16,652 nucleotides of DNA. Origin: Kiritimatiellia bacterium. GTDB taxonomy: Bacteria; Verrucomicrobiota; Kiritimatiellia; RFP12; UBA1067. Made by a program: the position numbers and the translations under genes. Positions within the stretch are counted from its first letter, which is position 1; every line of letters begins with the position of its first letter. Location of the stretch: contig JAFVZE010000067.1 of assembly GCA_017508315.1 (NCBI GenBank), positions 1-16,652 of the forward strand, read 5' to 3'. The notes below the pieces were generated by a model, which was not told the DNA's origin, searched no databases, and saw only the letters and a list, made by a program, of their open reading frames with translations. Positions 7,556 through 14,911 of the stretch are shown here, in pieces.

Positions 7556-8923
7556 ATGTCGCTTATAGAGGGGATCGATCCGACGGCGGCGCAGCAGCCG
7601 CTCGCCTCGCGGATGCGGCCGAGGGATCTTTCGGAGTTCGTCGGCCAGCGGCATCTTGTCGGAGAAGGGAAGATTCTGCGCCAGATGATAGAGCGCGACA
7701 CCATTCCCTCGATGATCCTCTGGGGACCGCCGGGGGTGGGGAAAACCACGCTCGCCAACGTGGTCGCCAACGCGACCAGAGCGGAGTTCGTCAATTTTTC
7801 GGCGGTGACGAGCGGCATCAAGGAGATAAAAGAGATAATGGCCCGCGCCGAGGCCGGACGCAGTCTCGGCGTACGCACCGTGCTTTTCGTCGACGAAATC
7901 CACCGTTTCAACAAAGCGCAGCAGGATGCGTTTCTTCCGTATGTGGAGCAGGGGTCCATCATTCTTGTCGGAGCTACGACGGAGAATCCTTCCTTCGAGG
8001 TGAATTCCGCACTGCTGTCGCGCTGCAAAGTTTTCGTTCTCAAAAGCATCGAGGAAGACGATCTCGTTTCCCTTCTGCGCCGGGCGCTCACGGAGGAGCG
8101 CGGGTTCGGCAGACTTGCCGTCGAGGTGTCGGACGAGACTTTGCGCAAAATCGCCCGTTTCGCCAACGGCGACGCCCGCAGCGCCCTCGGGACGCTTGAA
8201 AGCGCCGTCGCCAACGCCGATTTCAAAGACGGTGTCCCGACGGTGACGGATGAGACCGTCGCCCAGTGCGTAGGCAGGAAGACTCTGCTTTACGACAAGC
8301 GCGGCGAAGAGCACTACAATGTCATTTCCGCGCTCCACAAGTCCATGCGCAATTCCGATCCCGACGCTGCGGTGTATTGGCTCGCGCGGATGCTCGAGGG
8401 CGGCGAAGATCCGCTGTATATAGCCCGCCGATGCATACGTTTCGCGTCCGAGGACGTGGGGCTGGCCGATCCGAACGCGCTTCTGCTGGCGACGACCGTC
8501 TGGGACGCCTGTCATAATCTCGGGGTTCCGGAATGCAACGTGCATCTGACGCAGATAGTCGTCTATCTCGCGCTCGCGCCGAAATCGAACGCGATGGAGG
8601 CGGCGTACATGAAAGCGGCGGCGGATGCCCGCAACATGATCGCCGAGCCGGTGCCGCTCAATATCCGCAACGCCCCGACGCGGCTCATGAAGGAGCTTGA
8701 CTACGGGAAAAACTATGTCTACGCCCATGATACCGAAGAGAAGATCGCCAGAATGTCATGCCTGCCGGAGTCGCTCGAAGGTCGGCGGTATTACGAACCT
8801 GCGGGGCTCGGTGCGGAGGCGCGTATGAAAGCCCGGCTAAAGGCCGTGCGCGACTGGCGCGAAGGAAGAAGCGATGAACCTCCGTTCTCAAACGCGGCAT
8901 TCGTCGCCAACCGCCGCACATGA
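7556..8923 (+). CDS. rarA: Replication-associated recombination protein A (RarA/MgsA)
   Basis: AAA+ ATPase acting at stalled replication forks and DNA ends, clamp-loader-like, forming tetramers in the cytoplasm. It is 455 residues from the ATG at 7556; in-frame ATGs at 7526 and 7541 would add up to ten residues. I prefer 7556 because homologues begin about a dozen residues before PLAxRMRP (here 15-22) and GGGAAGA lies just upstream. Motifs: Walker A GPPGVGKT (57-64), Walker B LFVDE (110-114) followed by IHRFNK, sensor 1 GATTENPS (139-146) and the arginine-finger region SALLSR (151-156). The C-terminal half has the diagnostic LISALHKS-like block (VISALHKSMRNSDPDAAVYW), ASEDVG, LAPKSNA and RNAPTRLMKE. 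It is full length. A housekeeping gene between accessory genes, with no strong promoter seen directly upstream. Confidence 0.97.
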   Translation: MSLIEGIDPTAAQQPLASRMRPRDLSEFVGQRHLVGEGKILRQMIERDTIPSMILWGPPGVGKTTLANVVANATRAEFVNFSAVTSGIKEIKEIMARAEAGRSLGVRTVLFVDEIHRFNKAQQDAFLPYVEQGSIILVGATTENPSFEVNSALLSRCKVFVLKSIEEDDLVSLLRRALTEERGFGRLAVEVSDETLRKIARFANGDARSALGTLESAVANADFKDGVPTVTDETVAQCVGRKTLLYDKRGEEHYNVISALHKSMRNSDPDAAVYWLARMLEGGEDPLYIARRCIRFASEDVGLADPNALLLATTVWDACHNLGVPECNVHLTQIVVYLALAPKSNAMEAAYMKAAADARNMIAEPVPLNIRNAPTRLMKELDYGKNYVYAHDTEEKIARMSCLPESLEGRRYYEPAGLGAEARMKARLKAVRDWREGRSDEPPFSNAAFVANRRT

Positions 8924-8977
8924 TTCAAGCAGGTGCAGTTTGATCGGTAATCTGACAGAAGGGAGATTATCAAAGTT

Positions 8978-10786
8978 ATGATAAGCAAAAAAATGGTTGT
9001 ATTGATCATGCTTGCCGCCGGCAGTGCGGCCAGCGGCGCGTCGGACGGATATTCATCGGCGTCATACGGGTATGAAGACGACGGTAAAACGCTGGTCGCG
9101 ACGGTCGCGGCCGGACAAACGGCAACGCTTGCCGACGGCGACGATGCCGCCTCCGTCCTGAACGGAGGCGCGATCGCGAAATTTGTGAAAAGAGGCGACG
9201 GCACGCTTAAAGTCAGCGCCGATCTCTCGTCGTTCACCGGCGATCTTCATGTCGAAGACGGCGTGTACAGTTCGTCTCCCAATGTCAATGATGCGCCCAA
9301 CACCACAGCCGGCGCAACTGGGACCGACTACAAAATTGTCGTTTCCGAGGGGGCGACTTTCGATTTCGATACGGCCGTTTCGGGGCATACGCTGAGCCGC
9401 GAATGGCACTTTGCCGGGCGCGGGCACGTACACGCGACGCTCGGCGAACTCGGGGCTTTGCATACGACCGAATCCGGGACCGCTATGAGTGCGGTAAAGG
9501 GTAAAGTCGTTCTTGACGGCGCGACCATGATGCGTTATACCCGGGGAAACAATTTTTCCTTTATCGACTGTCCGATGGATATGCAGAACCACGATCTTAC
9601 ATTGAAGAGCGATGCCAGAAGCATGGGGCCGATCATCCAATGCAACAATTCTGGCGAAAGCTTCATGGGAAATGCCGGCAATGTATTTGTCGAGGGATGC
9701 GCGAATATCTCCGGCTATCTTTCATGGCTGTACTGTAATCCAATCGGAAACAAAACGCTGACGGTGGAAGAGAATTCCACTTTGATTTTGAATTCGATGT
9801 CGCAAACAGAGAATTTAGCCACGGCATATCACAATGTTGTTCTCAAAAAAGGAGCGAATATAAAGCTTCAGGGCGGAAACGATAAGGTTTTCTACGGCTC
9901 GGTCACATTCGAGGATCCTAAACGCAATATAATCTCATCTACCTCGCCCGACGAGAGATATCGGATAAATCTGCGCGGCAGAATTCTCGGCAGCGGATTT
10001 TCCGCTCGGGGCAAAGTTGCGGTGGAGTTGCGCGATGTCCCCACCGTTACGGCTTTTGCGAACGCCACAACGAACGGGATGGAGATTTCGAACGGCGCGT
10101 TTGTCGATCTGCGAAGCACAGGTACCGCGCTCCTCAACGTCACTGAGACGGGCGGCGACATTTCGGTTTCGAACGGAACGTTGTGCGCCGGCTACACCTT
10201 TTACAGTTTTGAAAAGCTGGGAGCGGTTTCTTTTGCAGGAAATTGCACCTGGGCGGTTTATGCCTATTTCAATTATGATTCGCCGGACAGAGTAGTCTCG
10301 GGTGGCAGCAACCGAACTGCGACTAAATTCTCAAACCTGCATTTCACGGATAATCCGACGGTGGCGTTTTCCACCAATGTGGTGACGGGAACGCTTCATG
10401 GGTTGGGCAGCGTGTCGAACACGGTGGATGTCGCCGGAGCGAGAAGTGGGTCTTACGAAAACGGTACGTCCACGAAGTGCGACAACTTCAAGGTTCAATC
10501 GTCATGGACATTCGCACTTGACGATGTGCTTTCCGGCGGATGCCTTGCCTCAAGCGGCAGGATAGACTTCGATTCCGGCGCCGTGATCCGGCTTTCGGGA
10601 TGCCGGAGGCTCGGGGGCGCCAGCCGTTCCTTCCTTGTCGCGTACGCTGAAGGCGAAATCAATGGTCTGGATTCCGTGTCGTTTGAAGTTGATGATCCGA
10701 AGCTGTGGAGGCTGGTCCCGGGCGTTGACGGCAAGACGCTTTACGCCGTCTATACGCCCAAAGGAACTGTCTTGATCGTCAGGTAG
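8978..10786 (+). CDS. Secreted autotransporter-repeat-like beta-strand protein
   Basis: A 602-residue exported protein with no enzyme motif I recognise. A signal peptide covers about 1-21 (MISKKMVVLIMLAAGSAASGA). Residues about 55-95 resemble the autotransporter-associated beta-strand repeat: FVKRGDGTLKVSADLSSFTG, then LHVEDG. The rest is rich in G, S, T, N and V with short alternating strands, as expected of a beta-helix or stalk. No C-terminal translocator barrel is present. The protein ends in LYAVYTPKGTVLIVR, a hydrophobic tail closed by Arg. AAGGGAG at 8959-8965 supports the start. Fourteen bases separate its stop from the next gene, so the two form an operon. The middle of the gene (about 9540-9960) is visibly more AT-rich than its neighbours. 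Likely an adhesive or cell-surface protein, by inference. Confidence 0.72.
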   Translation: MISKKMVVLIMLAAGSAASGASDGYSSASYGYEDDGKTLVATVAAGQTATLADGDDAASVLNGGAIAKFVKRGDGTLKVSADLSSFTGDLHVEDGVYSSSPNVNDAPNTTAGATGTDYKIVVSEGATFDFDTAVSGHTLSREWHFAGRGHVHATLGELGALHTTESGTAMSAVKGKVVLDGATMMRYTRGNNFSFIDCPMDMQNHDLTLKSDARSMGPIIQCNNSGESFMGNAGNVFVEGCANISGYLSWLYCNPIGNKTLTVEENSTLILNSMSQTENLATAYHNVVLKKGANIKLQGGNDKVFYGSVTFEDPKRNIISSTSPDERYRINLRGRILGSGFSARGKVAVELRDVPTVTAFANATTNGMEISNGAFVDLRSTGTALLNVTETGGDISVSNGTLCAGYTFYSFEKLGAVSFAGNCTWAVYAYFNYDSPDRVVSGGSNRTATKFSNLHFTDNPTVAFSTNVVTGTLHGLGSVSNTVDVAGARSGSYENGTSTKCDNFKVQSSWTFALDDVLSGGCLASSGRIDFDSGAVIRLSGCRRLGGASRSFLVAYAEGEINGLDSVSFEVDDPKLWRLVPGVDGKTLYAVYTPKGTVLIVR

Positions 10787-10800
10787 TCAAAGGAGTTGCA

Positions 10801-13143
10801 ATGAAAATTTTACTCGCGTTTGCCGCAGTGCTTACGGTACATTCTTTCGCCTTTGCGGCAGGTCATTCAAGTTTGAACGTCCGTGATTTCGGAGCCGTCG
10901 GCGACGGAGTTCATGATGATACGCTCGCCATCCAGAAGGCCGCCGACGCGCTGTATCCGGGGGGCTTCAAGGAGCGCGCCTATGCCCGTCGTGTGCGCAA
11001 CCGCTACATGAAAGGCATTTGCGACGGAGCGAACGGCGAGGTGTTCTTCCCGAAAGGCGTCTATCGGGTGACCGGGCCGGTCGTCTTCGAAAACAGCGTC
11101 AATGTGCGCGGGGAAAAAGGGGCGCTCGTCGTCAACGAGACGCGCGATCAGCCGACGTTCTATTTCAAGTTCGGGTTTAGAGTGTATATCGATTCGCTCG
11201 CGTTCAGGGGCGGCTCGGTGCATGTGCACCAGTGGACTGAGAACTGGACCGACGCTTCGATGTTCATTTCGCGCTGCCGTTTTTCCGGAGCGTCGGACGC
11301 CGCGGTGATTTCGAAGGGCGTGTGTCTTGACGTCGGCGGATATCTCGATAACGAAGCGCGCAAATCGCTTCCTCCCTACGAGGTTGTCCGGCTGCAGAAC
11401 GGCCGGGTCAGGCTTGTCGACAATTACGAGGGCAAAAAGCTCGCGTGGTTCTGGAATTCGACGCTGATAAATATCGAGCGGTGCCTGTTCGACGGGAACG
11501 CCGCGGCGTTCCGCATCGCTTCGGACATCAATGTGTACCGCGAGTGCGTCATCCGGGCGGACAGCGGCGTTCCCGGGCCGGCGGCGGAAGTGTCCACGGG
11601 TCCGCATTTCGACCGCGTGAGGTTTGAGATCTCCGGCGGCGCTCCGGCTCCGTCGCGCTGCGCGCTCAAATCGTCCGACGGCCAGGTTACGCTCACGGGA
11701 TGCTCGTTCGCGCTGTCCGGCAAAATCCCCGCCGTGGTTTCATCGGCCAAGGCTGGCGACGGCATTTGCGGAAAGTCGCTCCGGTTCATCGACACCGAAC
11801 TTTCGCGGGGAACGGGGCCGCTGGTAAGTTTCGCCGACGGCACTTTTCCGAATCTGCTCGTGGTCGACGGTTTGAAAACCGGCGCCACGTCAGCCGCTCC
11901 CCGCCGTATTTTTTCGTTCGAACGCATACCGCAGCGCTCGGATTTCGAGCGGTGGATCCGCGACGGAACGAAAAACCGCAGCTCGAAACTGCCGCCGCTG
12001 GATATCGAACGGTGCATAGCCGTTTCGCTGGCGGGGATCGACAAGAGCGCGTTCGACGCCGAATTGCCCCAGAGCGTCGCCCGGTTCTCGCGCGATCTGC
12101 CGCAGGGCACGCGCTCGCGGCTCACGGAGCGGGTTACGCGCCGATTCCCGGCCGACGGCGCGAAGGTCTTTGCCGACGACTCGATGGGGACGGCGGCGCC
12201 GGCGGACGGGAACGGAGACGATACCGCCAAAATGCAGGCGCTCTTCGACCGGGCGGCGAAGGCCGGTGCCGCCGAAGTGGTGCTGCCGTCCGCGTGGCTG
12301 CGCCTGTCCTGTCCGGTCACGCTCGGCGGCAGACTGACCGTGCGCGCGCACGGCCGCGCCGTGGTCGAAGGCCCCGATGACATTCCGCTTTTCCGGCTTG
12401 CGCCCGGAAGCGAGGTCCTGTTTGAAAACATAATCTTCAATTTCGGCGGGAATGCCGTTTCGTGCGACGGCAGGAACGGAAAGGCATGGTTCCGAAACTG
12501 CTGCTTCTACGACCAGCGCGGGCCTTCCGTCACGGCAGGTACCAAGCGCGGCGACGGCGCGGGGTGGCGCATCGAGATGGTCGGCGGCTGCGTCGACACC
12601 GCGCGGTTTTTCAGCGGTGCGGCAAAGCCGTTTTTCTTTACCGGCGTCTGGCTCACGCTGGCGCCGGACCGGCCGACGGGATGTCACCGCGCGTCGTATT
12701 CGTGCATCGAGAATTTTCAGGGCGGGACGGTGCTTGCCGAGGACGTCTGCGGCGTGCCGCGTTATTTCGAGAATTCCGAGGTGTTCAGCGTCACCCCGGG
12801 GAAAGTGGGGGACTACCGCTGGGTCGACAATTACGGCAAATACTCTTCGTGGCAGTTCCGCTACGGCGGAGAGCGCCGCGGCATAACGCCGATATACAAT
12901 CACCCGGAGGCTTCATCGTATGCCGAAGGTTCGATTTCGTATCACAAGAACAACGGGCATCTGCGGCCTCTTGCGGCGGCGGCGGCGATGTCGTCGGAGA
13001 AGGACGATGTGCGTTTTGTGGATGTGATGGGATTCAATTTCACCGTCAATCCGTCGTTCTATCTCGCGGTGCAGGGAAAGGACGGCTCGTACGGCGGGCA
13101 AGCCTCAGGCGGACATGTCTTCAACTGTTTCCCGTTCGACTGA
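10801..13143 (+). CDS. Secreted pectate-lyase-fold protein with two beta-helix modules
   Basis: A 780-residue exported protein, with a signal peptide of about 1-20 ending AFAA. Residues 24-50 match the opening of the pectate lyase superfamily (PF12708-type): LNVRDFGAVGDGVHDDTLAI. A right-handed beta-helix follows. Near residues 465-500 a second opening of the same kind occurs (GNGDDTAKMQALFDRAAKAG, then VVLPSAW), so the chain holds two tandem beta-helix modules. I see no assigned catalytic Asp or Lys set for GH28 or a lyase, so activity on polysaccharide is only suggested by the fold. A structural or glycan-binding role, or a tailspike-like enzyme, are alternatives. AAAGGAG (10789-10795) sits five bases before the ATG. 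It follows the beta-strand protein by 14 bases and converges on the regulator gene with a 14-base gap, leaving no room for a terminator. Confidence 0.8.
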   Translation: MKILLAFAAVLTVHSFAFAAGHSSLNVRDFGAVGDGVHDDTLAIQKAADALYPGGFKERAYARRVRNRYMKGICDGANGEVFFPKGVYRVTGPVVFENSVNVRGEKGALVVNETRDQPTFYFKFGFRVYIDSLAFRGGSVHVHQWTENWTDASMFISRCRFSGASDAAVISKGVCLDVGGYLDNEARKSLPPYEVVRLQNGRVRLVDNYEGKKLAWFWNSTLINIERCLFDGNAAAFRIASDINVYRECVIRADSGVPGPAAEVSTGPHFDRVRFEISGGAPAPSRCALKSSDGQVTLTGCSFALSGKIPAVVSSAKAGDGICGKSLRFIDTELSRGTGPLVSFADGTFPNLLVVDGLKTGATSAAPRRIFSFERIPQRSDFERWIRDGTKNRSSKLPPLDIERCIAVSLAGIDKSAFDAELPQSVARFSRDLPQGTRSRLTERVTRRFPADGAKVFADDSMGTAAPADGNGDDTAKMQALFDRAAKAGAAEVVLPSAWLRLSCPVTLGGRLTVRAHGRAVVEGPDDIPLFRLAPGSEVLFENIIFNFGGNAVSCDGRNGKAWFRNCCFYDQRGPSVTAGTKRGDGAGWRIEMVGGCVDTARFFSGAAKPFFFTGVWLTLAPDRPTGCHRASYSCIENFQGGTVLAEDVCGVPRYFENSEVFSVTPGKVGDYRWVDNYGKYSSWQFRYGGERRGITPIYNHPEASSYAEGSISYHKNNGHLRPLAAAAAMSSEKDDVRFVDVMGFNFTVNPSFYLAVQGKDGSYGGQASGGHVFNCFPFD

Positions 13144-13157
13144 TACACTGTTCGCCT

Positions 13158-14786
13158 TTACATTTGCGCGAAACGGTATTCGTAGACGTTGGTCCGGCGC
13201 GGTTTGAAACCGAGCGAGCGGTAAAGCGCGTTGGCGGCGATCCGCGACGGACGGGACGTGAGCTCCACCGAGGAGGCGCCGGTTTCGCGCAGGTGTTCAA
13301 GCGCATATTCCATCAATCGGCGTCCCGTGCCCCGACCGCGCAGCTGCGGATCGACGATCACGTCTTCGATGCGATGGTGCGTTCCGGTCGGGCTTGAGAA
13401 GCGCGCGATCGTCGCGCTGGCGACGATGCGGCCGCGCCGCCGCCTGACGATGACGACGGCCGTGCCGGTCTGTATCGCGGACCTGACTGCCGTGGCGTCT
13501 AACCCGGCGGAAGGGTCGAGCAGTTCGACGAGCGCGCCCAGATCGCTGGCGTCGGCCTCCGTGAGACCGGTGAGGATTTCAAAGCGTCCGCCGCTTCTTT
13601 TCTTCTCCCTGATCCCGGCGGTTTCCCGCAGCTGATGTTTTTTTCGCCACGACGCGGGCGCAAGGCCGGTATGCTCTTTGAATATCCGGTTGGCGTGGGG
13701 GATGCTGGAGAATCCGGCGCGCAGAAACGCGGCTTTGACGGAAACGGCCGGATCGGCGAGCAGCCGTTGGGCGGCCTCAAGCCTGCACGACGTTATTTTT
13801 TCCGCAAGCGACCGCGTTTCATACTGTTTGAACCTGAGGTCGAGCAGCCGCCGGGACACGTTCAGATGGCGTGCGACATCGTCGGGGTGGATGCCGTTGG
13901 CGGCCTCGGCTTCGATAAAGGCGATCGCGCGTTCGATCAGCCGCGCCGCGGGAGCCGGCGAGCGCGTCGAGGCGCGTTCGACGACGCCCAGAGAAGCGCG
14001 GCAGACAATCTCCGGTTTGCGCCTTGATCCGCCGCGCAGAAAGCGCGAAAGCATTTCCGCGGCGGCCTCGCCCATGCCTTCGGCGTCCGTTTTGATGCTT
14101 GAGATCGTCGGATGGGTGTGCTCGCAGATGAACCGGTCGTCGTCCGTCCCGAGTACGGCAACTTCGCCGGGAACGCTCAGTCCGGCGCTGCGGGCGGCGA
14201 GGAGCACGTCGGCGGCCCTGCCGTCCCAGGCCGCGAAAACGGCGGCGGGTTTCGCGAGACGCGAGAGAAAGGCGCTCAAGCGTTCGCGGTCCTGCTCCGG
14301 CGCTCCGGCGAGGCTGTATGTTTCGCAGGTTTTTCCGGCGGCGGCGAGTTTTCCCGCGAAAGCTCTGCCGCGCTGGAGACTCCACGGACGGTTGCGGCTG
14401 TCGCCGATGAATGCGTACGACCTGAATTCGCCGAGCTGCCGGAAATATTCGGCGGCGCTTTCGCCGATGCCGTCATTGTCGTTGACGACGAATCCGGCCG
14501 CGTGCGGCGGCGCCATGAGTTCGTCCCCGGTCATGCCGATGCCGACGAAGGGGATTTTCGAGCGGGCGATAAGCTCTTTTGCCTTTTCCGTGTACGGCAC
14601 GCCCGAGATTATTCCGTCGGGGATGTCGGCGGGGTTTGTCGAGCTCAGAAGCGAACAGAGGTGTTCCTCTTCGGGAATTATGCGGACATTCCAGCTGTCG
14701 GTCGAGCCGAAGAAACGGAATATGCCCATCATCCGTTTGCGGTGGGATGCGGTCGCGAGACGCAGATGGATGGCGATGGTTTTCAT
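13158..14786 (-). CDS. XylR-like regulator (LacI-type sensor + AraC HTH) fused to GNAT acetyltransferase
   Basis: A 542-residue fusion. Residues 1-270 form a periplasmic-binding-protein-like sensor of LacI/XylR type, with no LacI HTH before it (FVGIGMTGDEL near 80; VLGTDDDRFICEHTHPTISS at 211-230). Residues 282-382 are a complete AraC-type double HTH (DDVARHLNVSRRLLDLRFKQ; AAFLRAGFSSIPHANRIFKE), as in E. coli XylR, which ends about here. A basic linker (383-400) leads to a GNAT domain at 401-540: EDVIVDPQLRGRGTGRRLME carries the acetyl-CoA loop RGRGTG (483-488), and NALYRSLGF (519-527) is the usual final motif. The ATG at 14786 is chosen because homologues begin MKTIAIHL-like; a frame extension to 14834 passes through the promoter. 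No ribosome site is present; a TATAAT lies nine bases before the ATG. It is divergent from the membrane acetyltransferase gene, its likely target. Confidence 0.88.
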   Translation of the reverse strand: MKTIAIHLRLATASHRKRMMGIFRFFGSTDSWNVRIIPEEEHLCSLLSSTNPADIPDGIISGVPYTEKAKELIARSKIPFVGIGMTGDELMAPPHAAGFVVNDNDGIGESAAEYFRQLGEFRSYAFIGDSRNRPWSLQRGRAFAGKLAAAGKTCETYSLAGAPEQDRERLSAFLSRLAKPAAVFAAWDGRAADVLLAARSAGLSVPGEVAVLGTDDDRFICEHTHPTISSIKTDAEGMGEAAAEMLSRFLRGGSRRKPEIVCRASLGVVERASTRSPAPAARLIERAIAFIEAEAANGIHPDDVARHLNVSRRLLDLRFKQYETRSLAEKITSCRLEAAQRLLADPAVSVKAAFLRAGFSSIPHANRIFKEHTGLAPASWRKKHQLRETAGIREKKRSGGRFEILTGLTEADASDLGALVELLDPSAGLDATAVRSAIQTGTAVVIVRRRRGRIVASATIARFSSPTGTHHRIEDVIVDPQLRGRGTGRRLMEYALEHLRETGASSVELTSRPSRIAANALYRSLGFKPRRTNVYEYRFAQM

Positions 14787-14795
14787 GATGCGGAT

Positions 14796-14804
14796 ATTAT
14801 AGCA
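14796..14804 (-). promoter_or_regulatory. Extended -10 (TGCTATAAT) of the regulator gene, leaderless or nearly so
   Basis: On the minus strand a consensus TATAAT (14801-14796) is preceded by TGC. No good -35 is visible. Transcription usually starts about seven bases past the -10, which here is about 14789-14788. The ATG is at 14786-14784, so the message would have a leader of only about two or three bases and no Shine-Dalgarno sequence. Confidence 0.55.
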
Positions 14805-14837
14805 AGGTTCAGCCCGCAGATGCGCCGTTTCCAAAAT

Positions 14838-14867
14838 AGCGAAGAAAGTCTTGCCGGATAAGCGAAG
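14838..14867. promoter_or_regulatory. Candidate regulator operator: direct repeat AGCGAAG (two copies)
   Basis: AGCGAAG occurs at 14838-14844 and again at 14861-14867, 23 bases apart, roughly two helical turns. The second copy ends nine bases before the -35 of the divergent acetyltransferase promoter. AraC-type activators commonly bind such paired direct half-sites just upstream of, or overlapping, the -35. The regulator next door has that HTH. The assignment is inference from spacing and position. Confidence 0.35.
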
Positions 14868-14875
14868 CGGTTTTA

Positions 14876-14905
14876 TTGCGGAAAAGCAGAAGGTTGTGGT
14901 ATCAT
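14876..14905 (+). promoter_or_regulatory. Promoter of the membrane acetyltransferase operon (TTGCGG-N18-TATCAT)
   Basis: A -35 TTGCGG (14876-14881), an 18-base spacer and a -10 TATCAT (14900-14905) preceded by TGG form an extended -10 promoter. The ATG at 14912 lies six bases past the -10, at the expected transcription start itself. There is no usable ribosome site between them; AGAAGG at 14888-14893 lies 18 bases before the ATG and upstream of the predicted start. The transcript is therefore predicted to be leaderless. Confidence 0.55.
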
Positions 14906-14911
14906 CCGGGC

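Noticed and set aside
7385..8728. A 447-codon minus-strand frame across rarA
   Set aside because: The plus strand has every RarA motif. The antisense product is Arg- and His-rich with no family resemblance.
8924..8953. Possible promoter TTCAAG-N18-TAATCT before the beta-strand protein gene
   Set aside because: Only half the -35 bases match and there is no TG element, unlike the other five promoters. Read-through from rarA is equally likely.
12462..13397. A 311-codon plus-strand frame crossing the ends of the pectate-lyase-fold gene and the regulator gene
   Set aside because: It spans two convergent real genes in another frame, is Arg-rich and has no recognisable domain.
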